From assembly GCA_947624935.1 (NCBI GenBank), contig CANQML010000005.1, forward strand, positions 1 to 46,014: DNA of 46,014 bases, written 5' to 3'. Position numbers and translations under genes: made by a program. Positions 34,031 through 42,366 of the stretch are shown here, piece by piece. Origin of the DNA: Candidatus Gastranaerophilales bacterium. Its GTDB lineage: Bacteria > Cyanobacteriota > Vampirovibrionia > Gastranaerophilales > Gastranaerophilaceae. Positions within the stretch are counted from its first letter, which is position 1; the number at the start of each line of letters is the position of its first letter. The notes beneath the pieces are model-generated. The model searched no databases. It saw only the letters and a program-made list of their open reading frames with translations, and had not been told where the DNA came from.

Positions 34031-34060
34031 TTTGCCTCCGAATGGAACTTATTGTATTTG

Positions 34061-34080
34061 CCTAAATTTAGGTAATTATA
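34061..34080 (-). promoter_or_regulatory. TATAAT box next to a 12-bp palindrome (possible internal promoter/operator)
   Basis: In the 96-bp gap before the 2,3-dehydratase, a TATAAT (34075-34080, minus strand) is followed directly by the perfect palindrome CCTAAATTTAGG (34061-34072). The -35 region is poor, so this is a weak call. Confidence 0.35.
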
Positions 34081-34126
34081 TATTGTAAAATAAATTTAAA
34101 AAACTATTATGCACAATTAAAATCTT

Positions 34127-35587
34127 TTAACTAACTTTATTTATTCTATTCCTTTTTAATAAGTTTTTTATAATGCTTACAGCATAATCAAAACTATCTA
34201 ATTTGAATATTTTTGATCCTATAATGTAAATGGCCACACCCAAAGGAATCTGAATTATCAATGTAATCCATGAGCTAAGTCCAATAAATTGCACAGAAAA
34301 TACCAATAACCCCATAACTGAAGTTAATATAATTGCGGGTAACATATCCTTTAACTGATCAATGTAGGAATAATTTAATAGATTTCTATTTGGATAAGAA
34401 TTTATTACCTGACTAATAACACTATTAAAAAGAAAACTATATGCCATTGGCATTATACCAAACCATACCGTTACTAAAATCGCAATTAATCCTATTACTT
34501 TTTTCAAAATTTCTAACTTTAAAAAAATGTCACTATGTCCCAAAGCTTTTATTGCATTTAAATTTGCTGTATGAACTGGCCAAAAGGCATATGTAAAACA
34601 AAATATTCTCAAAAACGGAACGCAAGGCAACCATTTATCTGTGAGAATAATACTTACAAGAGGTTCTGCACAAACTGCTAATCCTGTCATCATGGGCATA
34701 AGTATATATGTACTTGTCTTTATTGAACGTCTCGTCATATTTCTTAAAGAAGTTTTATCATCTTGAACTGACGACATAGAAGGCAATAATACATTATCTA
34801 TTGATGTGTTTATGTTATCAACAACCAAACTAGGGAATGCTTCTCCTTTATTATAAAAAGCAAGATCAGTAGGAGAAAACACCTTTCCTATAATTAACTG
34901 AGTTAATTTTCCATACGCTGTACTTATTATTCCTGAAACCAACATTTTCCAACCATATGAAAATAATTCTTTTAACCTTTTTAAAGAAAACATTTTTTTG
35001 GGACGCCATCTAACAGTAACCCATAGTACAATAGTATCTATAGTCATATTAAATAAATTTTGCACTATAAGTGCCCACACACCATATCCCATAAAAGCCA
35101 TCCATATTCCTATAACAGAAGCCCCTATCGTACCTCCCAAAGTAGCAAAAAAGAATTTTTTAAACATTAAGTTTTTAGAAACATATGATTCCTGTATATT
35201 TTTTACACCAGCAATAATCACCGATAATCCCATAACACGCATAACTAATACCAGTTCAGGCATATTATAAAATATTGAAACCAGTGGTGCTGTAACAAAA
35301 ATTATAATATAAATAATGATACACGCAACTAAATTAAAATAGAAAACAGATGAATAATCAAGGTCATCTGGTTGCTTTTTTTGAACCAGTGCATTTCCAA
35401 AACCACAACTAACAAATATTTGCAAAAATCCTGTAAATACGGTAACTAATGCAATTATACCATATGCTTTGGGATCAAGTAAACGAGCCAAAAAAAGAGA
35501 AACAATAAATGATACCCCTTGAGCGCCAATTCTTTCCATAAACCTCCAAATTAAATTGGTTGTAACTGTCTGCTTATTAACTTTCAT
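34127..35587 (-). CDS. wzx: Wzx/WzxC-type polysaccharide flippase (MOP superfamily)
   Basis: A 486-residue integral membrane protein with about 12 hydrophobic helices. 'NLIWRFMERIGAQGVSFIVS', 'LFLARLLDPKAYGIIALVTV', 'GFGNALVQKK' and 'LDYSSVFYFNL' are the conserved N-terminal region of the WzxC/polysaccharide-synthase branch. 'LIIGKVFSPTDLAFYNKGEA' marks helices 7-8. It should flip the undecaprenyl-linked repeat unit to the outer face. It overlaps the upstream GT2 gene by 11 bases. AAGGAAGG precedes the ATG. Confidence 0.92.
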   Translation of the reverse strand: MKVNKQTVTTNLIWRFMERIGAQGVSFIVSLFLARLLDPKAYGIIALVTVFTGFLQIFVSCGFGNALVQKKQPDDLDYSSVFYFNLVACIIIYIIIFVTAPLVSIFYNMPELVLVMRVMGLSVIIAGVKNIQESYVSKNLMFKKFFFATLGGTIGASVIGIWMAFMGYGVWALIVQNLFNMTIDTIVLWVTVRWRPKKMFSLKRLKELFSYGWKMLVSGIISTAYGKLTQLIIGKVFSPTDLAFYNKGEAFPSLVVDNINTSIDNVLLPSMSSVQDDKTSLRNMTRRSIKTSTYILMPMMTGLAVCAEPLVSIILTDKWLPCVPFLRIFCFTYAFWPVHTANLNAIKALGHSDIFLKLEILKKVIGLIAILVTVWFGIMPMAYSFLFNSVISQVINSYPNRNLLNYSYIDQLKDMLPAIILTSVMGLLVFSVQFIGLSSWITLIIQIPLGVAIYIIGSKIFKLDSFDYAVSIIKNLLKRNRINKVS

Positions 35588-36572
35588 TTATAACCTTCCT
35601 TTTTAACTTTTTTACTTTAAATAAAATTGCCATCAGGTATACTTTTAATTGGCCCTTAAAACCAAATTTATTTAATTTCATAAACTTATGATATTTTAAC
35701 TTTGCCATTCTTTCATAATCATTAAAATACCACGCTGTTGAAAATCTGTAAGCATCTATTTTTGAATTACATAGTTTATGATATTTACCGTTAGTATAAT
35801 CATCAAATTTTTTCATCATTTCTATTTGATGATTATAATGCTCTATAGTTTTTTCATAATTATTTGCAAAATTTTTTGAACGCTCTAAACTTGATAAACT
35901 TGCTTTTCTGTAATGCGACATAGTCTCATCAATATAAAAAGCATTTGAACACTGTCCGAAAAACAAGAGAAGTGGTGTATCACTGGAAACTGCCACTGAA
36001 GTAAATTCAGGTATTGGATTAATATACTTTTTTACAATTTCATTTCTAAAAAAATAACTTGTTGTTTGTAACTCATATCTTGCCATACATGCAATTTCAA
36101 CTAATTTGTCCCCACTTATTACTCCCCTACTTAATTTTATGTCTGGATAATATCTATTGAGTAATTCTCCTTTTTCTGTTATTGCGTTAACTCTATGTAC
36201 ACAAATACCACATTCAGAAAAATTTTCCAAAGCATCATACTGTTTTTGAAGTTTATATGGATCAGTCCAATAGTCATCGCCCTCACATATGGCAATATAT
36301 TTGCCCCTGCAAGCGGGAAAGACAATAGACAACCATATATCAATTCCTTGAGAATACTGATTCTCAGTTTGTAAAATTGTGCGAAACAACTCCGGATATT
36401 TATTTTTATATTCATTTATTATATCTACTGATGAATCAGTTGATACATCATCGTGTACTACAACCTCAAATTTAAAATTGCATTTTTGCATCACAAAGCC
36501 ATCAAGGCATTCTCGTAAATACTTTTCATGATTATAAACAGTGCAACATACTGAAACCATAACATCATTCAT
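35577..36572 (-). CDS. GT2 family glycosyltransferase
   Basis: A 331-residue cytosolic inverting glycosyltransferase. 'MVSVCCTVYNHEKYLRECLD', 'HDDVSTDSSVDII' and the metal-binding 'AICEGDDYWTDPYKLQKQ' are the GT-A core. The rest is helical and variable. It should add one residue of the repeat unit. The acceptor and donor cannot be read from sequence. It lies between the GT4 gene (16 bases) and the flippase (overlap), inside the operon. Confidence 0.9.
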   Translation of the reverse strand: MNDVMVSVCCTVYNHEKYLRECLDGFVMQKCNFKFEVVVHDDVSTDSSVDIINEYKNKYPELFRTILQTENQYSQGIDIWLSIVFPACRGKYIAICEGDDYWTDPYKLQKQYDALENFSECGICVHRVNAITEKGELLNRYYPDIKLSRGVISGDKLVEIACMARYELQTTSYFFRNEIVKKYINPIPEFTSVAVSSDTPLLLFFGQCSNAFYIDETMSHYRKASLSSLERSKNFANNYEKTIEHYNHQIEMMKKFDDYTNGKYHKLCNSKIDAYRFSTAWYFNDYERMAKLKYHKFMKLNKFGFKGQLKVYLMAILFKVKKLKRKVINES

Positions 36573-36588
36573 AATTATTCTTTACCCC

Positions 36589-37749
36589 TTATAATACCTT
36601 TCTATATACCTCTTCTATTCTTCTGCACACACTTTCTTTATCAAATCTTGAAATGCAATCATTACGGATAGAATTGCTGTTGTATTTATCTCTATTTTCA
36701 TACAGACTCTTCATTGCGTCCGCGAGTTGTTGGATATTGCCATACTCAACTCTAAAACCGTTTGACTCGTTTATAATGTCGTCAGCACCCTGCCCTTTTG
36801 TTCCGATACAGGGAATACCGCTCGCGAGTGCCTCAATATAAACGATTCCAAAAGGTTCTACTTCACTTGTCAAAACAAAGGCGTCGGCGCTTGAAAAAAT
36901 CTTATTGCCTTCCTCTCTTGAATATCGGCCGAGAAATTTTATTTTGTTTGTTTCTCCCAATTCACCTACAAGCTTCTGCAAATTATTTCTCTCATCACCA
37001 TCACCAGCAATGTTGAGCCTAACGGAATTATTTTTATGAAATGCCTTATTAAATGCCTTAATAACCAAATCAACACTTTTATGTTTTTTTAAATGACACG
37101 CTGTTAAAAAAATAAATTCCTTATTCTCATTCTTATTTATAAAGTAATCGGAGGTTTCTATCATATTGGGAACAAAATACGTAGGTACAGATATGTTGAG
37201 TTTATCACATACATACTTTTGAAAATTACTTCCAACAAATATAAACGCGTCGCTGTTTTCAATGGTTTTCTTAACCCTTGCATAGTCCTTTTCACTCGCC
37301 GTTCCCAATATCAAGCCGGAATAATGCTCAGTAACTACCAACGGTATTTGTAAAAACTTTGAGGCTTTTATGCAGTAATAAGCGCAACTGTGAGAAACGT
37401 GGGCGTGTATAAGGTCGGGAGGTTCCATTCCATTCGCCTTGTCCTCATCAATCTGGTTTTTCAGAATATTTTTATACATATTGGAAATGTATTTATCCTG
37501 TAAATCCGACAGCTTGCCGATAATCGGAACAATAGCTTTATAAAAAATTGTTCTTACATTTCCGTCCTGCCACACTCGTTTACTTCTCCACGGCTGTTTA
37601 AAAACGCGTGTAACAGAAACATATTCAATATGCACAACAGTCACATTGTGACCTCTGTCGGCTAAAGCGTGCGCCTGCTCTCTCACAAAAATACCGTTAA
37701 GGTCTTTTTCATTCTCAGGATACCACGCCGGAACTATATAAATATTCAT
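36589..37749 (-). CDS. GT4 family glycosyltransferase
   Basis: A 386-residue retaining GT-B enzyme. 'IYIVPAWYPENEKDLNGIFV' then REQAHALADRGHNVTVVH starts the acceptor domain. 'LIHAHVSHSCAYY' follows. The donor domain has 'LTACHLKKHKSVDLVIKAF', 'LNIAGDGDERNNL', 'IKFLGRY' and the E-x7-E motif 'EVEPFGIVYIEALASGIPCI'. It probably builds part of the repeat unit. It starts 1 base after the wbpA-like gene's stop. Confidence 0.92.
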   Translation of the reverse strand: MNIYIVPAWYPENEKDLNGIFVREQAHALADRGHNVTVVHIEYVSVTRVFKQPWRSKRVWQDGNVRTIFYKAIVPIIGKLSDLQDKYISNMYKNILKNQIDEDKANGMEPPDLIHAHVSHSCAYYCIKASKFLQIPLVVTEHYSGLILGTASEKDYARVKKTIENSDAFIFVGSNFQKYVCDKLNISVPTYFVPNMIETSDYFINKNENKEFIFLTACHLKKHKSVDLVIKAFNKAFHKNNSVRLNIAGDGDERNNLQKLVGELGETNKIKFLGRYSREEGNKIFSSADAFVLTSEVEPFGIVYIEALASGIPCIGTKGQGADDIINESNGFRVEYGNIQQLADAMKSLYENRDKYNSNSIRNDCISRFDKESVCRRIEEVYRKVL

Positions 37750-37750
37750 A

Positions 37751-39061
37751 TTACAGTAACTCTAAATTATCGCTTTTTATTCCCTTTGTGACATTTTTAC
37801 AGTCAAAAACAGGAACACCTGTATCTACAACCATTTTATAGTCAACCGTTGTGTGAGCGGTCGTGATAACAACTAAATCATATTTTTTAATAATATCAGC
37901 GTCTATAGACTTTATGCTCTCATGATATACACCGTTTTCTTTGTACTTGGAAACAAACGGGTCATAATAGTCGATATTTGTGCCGACCTTATTAAATTCC
38001 TCAATTACACGGATAGCGGGACTTTCACGGTAATCATCAATATCCTGCTTATATGCAACTCCCAAAGCTAAAACCTTAGCTCCGTTAAGCGCTTTTTTAT
38101 CTCTGTTAAGGATTCTGCCTGCACGCTCTACAACATACTCGGGCATTCTGTCATTAACCATCATTGAGGATTCAATCATAGATGTATGGAAACCGTATTC
38201 TCTCGCTTTCCATGAAAGATAATAAGGGTCAAGGGGAATACAATGTCCGCCGAGTCCCGGTCCCGGATAAAAAGCCTGGAAACCATACGGTTTAGTTTTA
38301 GCGGCGTCAATAACTTCCCACACATTTATTCCCATACGATTACATAAAATCGCCATCTCATTAACAAGACCGATATTTATGTTTCTGTAGGTGTTTTCGA
38401 GAATCTTTTCCATTTCAGCAACCGCGGGAGATGAAACCGTATGCACATCGCCGTCAAGAATCGCGGAATAAACCATAGAAATGACTTCAGCCGCGTCATC
38501 TCCGACAGCTCCTACAACCTTTGGCGTATTGCTTGTCTTATATGTCTTATTACCCGGGTCTACACGTTCGGGTGAAAAGCCGAGATAAAAGTCTTCTCCG
38601 CATTTTAGTCCGCTTCCCTTTTCAAGAATAGGTTTAAGAAGTTCTTCCGTTGTTCCGGGATAAGTAGTGGACTCTAAAACTACCATCATACCTTTTCTTA
38701 AATATTTTGAAACAGCTTCTGTAGATGAACGAACATAACTAATATCAGGCTGTTGGTGGGCGTCAAGCGGAGTCGGCACACAAATAGCGACAAAATCAAC
38801 GTCCTTAATAAAGCTGAAATCAGTAGTAGCTTTAAGCATACCGCTCTCAACAAGCTCCTTCAAATCCGAATCAACAACGTCGCCGATATAATTCTGACCG
38901 CTGTTAACCATATCAACCTTTTCTTTCTGAACATCAAAACCTATGGTAGAAAATCCGTGCTTGGCCTTGTCGACAGCCAAAGGCAATCCGACATAACCTA
39001 AACCGCATACTCCCATTTTAAGGGTTTTATTCTTTATTTTTTCAATAAGCTGTTCTTTCAC
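37751..39061 (-). CDS. wbpA: UDP-HexNAc 6-dehydrogenase (WbpA/WecC-like)
   Basis: A 436-residue NAD-dependent four-electron dehydrogenase oxidising C6 of a UDP-HexNAc to the uronic acid. 'MGVCGLGYVGLPLAVDKAKH' is the Rossmann start, 'ICVPTPLDAHQQPDISYV' and 'VLESTTYPGTTEELLKPIL' follow, and the catalytic cysteine sits in 'GPGLGGHCIPLDPYYLSW'. The start codon is GTG (39061), with GAGGTAA upstream. With WbpB, D, E and I homologues just upstream, UDP-GlcNAc to UDP-GlcNAcA is the expected reaction, the first step of the diacetamido-uronic acid route. Confidence 0.92.
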   Translation of the reverse strand: MKEQLIEKIKNKTLKMGVCGLGYVGLPLAVDKAKHGFSTIGFDVQKEKVDMVNSGQNYIGDVVDSDLKELVESGMLKATTDFSFIKDVDFVAICVPTPLDAHQQPDISYVRSSTEAVSKYLRKGMMVVLESTTYPGTTEELLKPILEKGSGLKCGEDFYLGFSPERVDPGNKTYKTSNTPKVVGAVGDDAAEVISMVYSAILDGDVHTVSSPAVAEMEKILENTYRNINIGLVNEMAILCNRMGINVWEVIDAAKTKPYGFQAFYPGPGLGGHCIPLDPYYLSWKAREYGFHTSMIESSMMVNDRMPEYVVERAGRILNRDKKALNGAKVLALGVAYKQDIDDYRESPAIRVIEEFNKVGTNIDYYDPFVSKYKENGVYHESIKSIDADIIKKYDLVVITTAHTTVDYKMVVDTGVPVFDCKNVTKGIKSDNLELL

Positions 39062-39066
39062 AATAT

Positions 39067-40209
39067 TTACCTCACTTTACTTAACGCGGTTTTTAAACAA
39101 CCGCAAACTTTTTCTATATCCTCATCTGTCAAATACGGATGTATGGGCAGACTTAATACTGTTTTACATAACTTTTCCGTTACAGGACAATCCGCATTTG
39201 AGCTATCTGTTTTCTCAAACGCGCCTTGCGAGTGCATAGGTCTCGCGTAATAAACCATACTCGGAATTTCTGATTTTTTTAATTCTGACTGTAACAAAGA
39301 CCTGTCAACTCCGTCAGGCAACTGTACCGTATACTGAGCCCAACTGCTGTAAAAATCATTGTAAATTTTGGGTAGTAATAAATCAGTATCCTTTAGCATT
39401 TCATTATATTTTTCTGCTGATTTATTAATTGAGTCAAGTTCATAATCTTCAAACGCCTTTAACTTTGGAAGAAGTATAGCCGCCTGAATAGTGTCAAGTC
39501 TACTGTTCATACCGACAAGAACATTATTGTACTTATCATTACCGCTCTTTCCGTGAACAGCGTAACTTCTTAAAAGCGCCGCCCATTCATCATTATCTGT
39601 AAAAACGGCTCCGCCGTCACCGTAGCAACCGAGAGGTTTTGCGGGGAAAAAGCTCGTTGTTGAAATATCTCCAAAACTACAGGCTTTCTTGCCGTTTATT
39701 CTTCCGCCGAATCCCTGTGCTCCGTCTTCAAGAAGCAGAAGATTGTACTTTTGGCATACAGGCTTTATGGCGTTGTAATCAGCAGGCAATCCAAATAAAT
39801 CAACCGCGACAACTACCTTGGGTGTGTATTTGCCGTCTGCAATAACTTTTTCAACAGCTTTTTCAAGCTTTTCAGTGTCTATATTATATGTACGTTTATC
39901 AACATCCACAAATATAGGCGTTGCTCCCGCAAGCGCGGGACACTCTCCGCTTGAGAAGAAAGTAAAATCAGGAACAAATACCGCGTCCCCCTCTCCTATT
40001 CCCCATGCCATTAAAGCTAAGGTAAGAGCGTCTGTACCGTTAGCGCAGGTTACGCAGTGTTTAACCCCGACATATCCCGCGAGCCTTTCCTCCAATTCCT
40101 TTACCTGAGATCCGGATATAAAGCGCGAAGATGTAATAGTTTCATTGACGGCACAATCAATTTTATCTTTCAAAGCCTTATATTGTTTTTTTAAATCTCT
40201 AAACTCCAA
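39067..40209 (-). CDS. wbpE: UDP-3-keto-GlcNAcA 3-aminotransferase (WbpE-like)
   Basis: A 380-residue PLP aminotransferase close to WbpE. 'FRDLKKQYKALKDKID', 'ANGTDALTLALMAWGIGEGD', 'LLLEDGAQGFGGRINGKKAC' and 'TTSFFPAKPLGCYGDGGA' with Schiff-base Lys191 match that branch, as does 'GMNSRLDTIQAAILLPKL'. It should aminate C3 of the keto-uronic acid made by the WbpB homologue. The start is a TTG (40209) with GGAG about 11 bases upstream; no in-frame ATG fits better. Confidence 0.92.
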   Translation of the reverse strand: MEFRDLKKQYKALKDKIDCAVNETITSSRFISGSQVKELEERLAGYVGVKHCVTCANGTDALTLALMAWGIGEGDAVFVPDFTFFSSGECPALAGATPIFVDVDKRTYNIDTEKLEKAVEKVIADGKYTPKVVVAVDLFGLPADYNAIKPVCQKYNLLLLEDGAQGFGGRINGKKACSFGDISTTSFFPAKPLGCYGDGGAVFTDNDEWAALLRSYAVHGKSGNDKYNNVLVGMNSRLDTIQAAILLPKLKAFEDYELDSINKSAEKYNEMLKDTDLLLPKIYNDFYSSWAQYTVQLPDGVDRSLLQSELKKSEIPSMVYYARPMHSQGAFEKTDSSNADCPVTEKLCKTVLSLPIHPYLTDEDIEKVCGCLKTALSKVR

Positions 40210-40215
40210 ACCAAA

Positions 40216-40806
40216 TCATTCTCCAATTAAAAATTTATATAACTCATTGGGATAATTAAAATATTTATAATCAATTCCAAGTGAGTCAAATTGCTCTTTG
40301 TTTCCAAGCCCGTATCCTACCATAACAGCATTGACGCCGTTTATTTCGGCAGTTTTTAAATCTTGTACGGAATCTCCTATTACCGTAACCTTTTTATCGG
40401 TAATATTCTCATTTATCCAATCAAATTTACTTCCGTCTTTAACCACAATTACGGGAATATCAAGCCCCAAACGTCTTAACTGCCATTTTAAATTTTGAGG
40501 ATTTCTTCTTTTTGTAAAAAGAAACGTATCATTTTGAAATAAATTTTCAGTTTCTTTTAAACCAAAATACAGCTTGTCAAGCTTTAGTAATTCTTTTGAT
40601 TCAAGCATTTCCGCCTTATCCTCAAAATAACTTTTCGGCAATGATTTACCGAGTTTTTCAGCAAGTAAACCGTCTTTTTTTAACTCTTTTTTTATGCCTT
40701 TATATTCCGAGATTGTGAGGTTGTTTATGCCTAATAATTTACAAAATACGGAATAAAATCGTTGCCAAGGATCAAGGAGAGTTCCGTCAAAATCAATTAA
40801 TCTCAT
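40216..40806 (-). CDS. HAD superfamily hydrolase of unknown substrate
   Basis: A 196-residue HAD phosphatase. Motif I is 'MRLIDFDGTLLDPW' with the nucleophile and acid aspartates Asp5 and Asp7. Motif II is the threonine in 'FLFTKRR', a lysine follows, and motif IV is 'VTVIGDSVQDLKTAE'. The helical cap between motifs I and II is small. The ATG at 40806 overlaps the ATP-grasp gene by 14 bases and is preferred to a TTG six codons earlier. The pairing with an ATP-grasp enzyme inside the diacetamido-uronic acid genes suggests a joint step in precursor modification. The substrate is unknown. Confidence 0.8.
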   Translation of the reverse strand: MRLIDFDGTLLDPWQRFYSVFCKLLGINNLTISEYKGIKKELKKDGLLAEKLGKSLPKSYFEDKAEMLESKELLKLDKLYFGLKETENLFQNDTFLFTKRRNPQNLKWQLRRLGLDIPVIVVKDGSKFDWINENITDKKVTVIGDSVQDLKTAEINGVNAVMVGYGLGNKEQFDSLGIDYKYFNYPNELYKFLIGE

Positions 40807-41746
40807 TCTCAAATATCTCCTCAAAATATCTGTACATAATTTTTTTATTGGGGACTAAATTGACGTCACTTTTTGAAATCCTTTCACCCGTTAACATTTT
40901 TACAGTAAGCATCGGCACATCAAGTCCGGAAGCAACTGTAAGCGGTAATCCTCCCGACGGATACCTTAAATTTGTATCTATAAAATAAGGAATACCGTTT
41001 TTTACTATATACTGAAAATTTACGCATCCGCAAAATTTCCAGCTTCCTGCTATTTTTTTTATATATTCTGAAACATCAAAATTATGCGAATTTTGAGTAA
41101 TTCTAACAGCTCCGCCTATTGTTTTAAGTCTTTTTCTTTGATTGTATCCTATAAGATTTCCCTCTCTGTCAAAAAGACAATCCAATGTATACTCATCGCC
41201 TTTTATAAGTTCAAAGAAAGACAAATCATTATAGGTTTTTGCGTAAGCTTTATGAATATTTTGATTATCAATAATCAACGAGCCCGCGCTTCCGCTTCCA
41301 AGATTACGTTTCATAAAAATAGGATAATCACAATCAAAATCTTCAATCAGCTTTGGTACGCTGATACCCGCCTTTTGAAATTCCCTATTCATATTAACTT
41401 TATCGTCGAGAGCCTCAAATGTTTCTTTCGGGGATACGATAAAGCGTGCTCGTGTATTTTTTCTAAGCTTGTCCTCGTTTTTGGATACTGCTTCTATTTC
41501 TCTTGAATGTGTAGGAAGATATATATCAATATGTTCACGGTTTAAAAGTACGATAAGTTTTTCAATAAAAGATGAATCATCTGAATTTGGAAGTTCAAAC
41601 TGCTTTTCCACAAAAAACTTTCCTGCGGATATTTTAGCGCTGTCCGCTCCGCAAACATAAATATAATCGTGTTTTTTAAACTGCTTTGCAAGATAAACGC
41701 CGGTTAATCCACCGTTACTTCCGATGAGGACTTTAATCTTTTTCAT
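40793..41746 (-). CDS. ATP-grasp ligase of unknown substrate (carbamoyl-phosphate-synthase-like)
   Basis: A 317-residue ATP-grasp protein. It opens with a Rossmann-like pre-ATP-grasp domain (KVLIGSNGGLTGVYLAKQFK, 'YLPTHSREIEAVSKNEDKL'). The ATP-binding part follows ('YPIFMKRNLGSGSAGSLIID', 'FFELIKGDEYTLDCLFD', 'YFIDTNLRYPSGGLPLTVAS', where Asp and Asn bind magnesium). ATP-grasp enzymes join a carboxylate to an amine through an acyl phosphate. Sitting among genes for a hexuronic acid, it might amidate that carboxylate or attach an amino acid; this is inference. It overlaps the wbpD-like gene by 4 bases. Confidence 0.82.
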   Translation of the reverse strand: MKKIKVLIGSNGGLTGVYLAKQFKKHDYIYVCGADSAKISAGKFFVEKQFELPNSDDSSFIEKLIVLLNREHIDIYLPTHSREIEAVSKNEDKLRKNTRARFIVSPKETFEALDDKVNMNREFQKAGISVPKLIEDFDCDYPIFMKRNLGSGSAGSLIIDNQNIHKAYAKTYNDLSFFELIKGDEYTLDCLFDREGNLIGYNQRKRLKTIGGAVRITQNSHNFDVSEYIKKIAGSWKFCGCVNFQYIVKNGIPYFIDTNLRYPSGGLPLTVASGLDVPMLTVKMLTGERISKSDVNLVPNKKIMYRYFEEIFENEIN

Positions 41747-42366
41747 AAGACAATCCTCATTTCACAAATCAGTTTATTTAGGGCAAGTAATATTACCCCC
41801 CCCCGAATTTCTTTAAGAGAATTATTTTCTAAAGTATACTCTCTACAGCAATCCGGGCATATTAAATTTTCGCCAAGTACATTTCCGCATTCGCAAACCC
41901 AGCCGATTTGCTTTGCGGGAACTCCTGCCATTAAGGCGTAAGGCTTAACATTTTTTGTCACTACTGCTCCTGCGGCAATTGTACACCACTCTCCCAGCTC
42001 GTGACCGCATACTATAGTGGCATTCGCTCCTATAGTAGCTCCCTTTCGTATAAGTGTCTTTTTGTAACCTTGCGGACCTTTAGGATATTTTGCACGCGGA
42101 GTGAGGTCATTAGTAAAAACCATTGACGGACCGCAGAAAACAAAATCCTCAAGCTCTACCCCTTCATAAACGGAAACATTGTTTTGTATTTTTACGCCGT
42201 TTCCTATTTTTACATTATTGGAGATATTAACATTCTGTCCGAAAGAACAGTTTTCCCCTATAACAGCACCGCTTTGTATATGGCTGAAATGCCAAACCTT
42301 TGTACCTTTTCCTATTTTTACATTATCATCTGTGTAACTGCTCTCATGAACAAAATAATCACACAT
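41743..42366 (-). CDS. wbpD: UDP-2-acetamido-3-amino-glucuronate N-acetyltransferase (WbpD-like)
   Basis: A 207-residue left-handed beta-helix acetyltransferase. 'VWHFSHIQSGAVIGENCSFG' then QNVNISNNVKIGNG and 'IQNNVSVYEGVELEDFVFCG' with PSMVFTNDLTPRA match WbpD closely; 'YALMAGVPAKQIGW' closes the helix. A short zinc-ribbon-like tail (CECG...CPDCC) follows. The last 20 or so residues are read through a run of nine G's on the coding strand (41796-41804), beyond the usual WbpD end. The ATG at 42366 overlaps the wbpB stop by 8 bases. It acetylates the C3 amine. Confidence 0.9.
   Translation of the reverse strand: MCDYFVHESSYTDDNVKIGKGTKVWHFSHIQSGAVIGENCSFGQNVNISNNVKIGNGVKIQNNVSVYEGVELEDFVFCGPSMVFTNDLTPRAKYPKGPQGYKKTLIRKGATIGANATIVCGHELGEWCTIAAGAVVTKNVKPYALMAGVPAKQIGWVCECGNVLGENLICPDCCREYTLENNSLKEIRGGVILLALNKLICEMRIVL
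41796..41804 (-). repeat. Poly-G tract (G9) inside the 3' end of the wbpD-like gene
   Basis: Nine consecutive C's on the given strand (G9 in the coding sense). With nine, the frame continues 17 more codons to a stop that overlaps the next gene's start. With eight, a TAA stop follows the tract at once. With ten, a stop occurs after about 8 codons. Confidence 0.9.
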
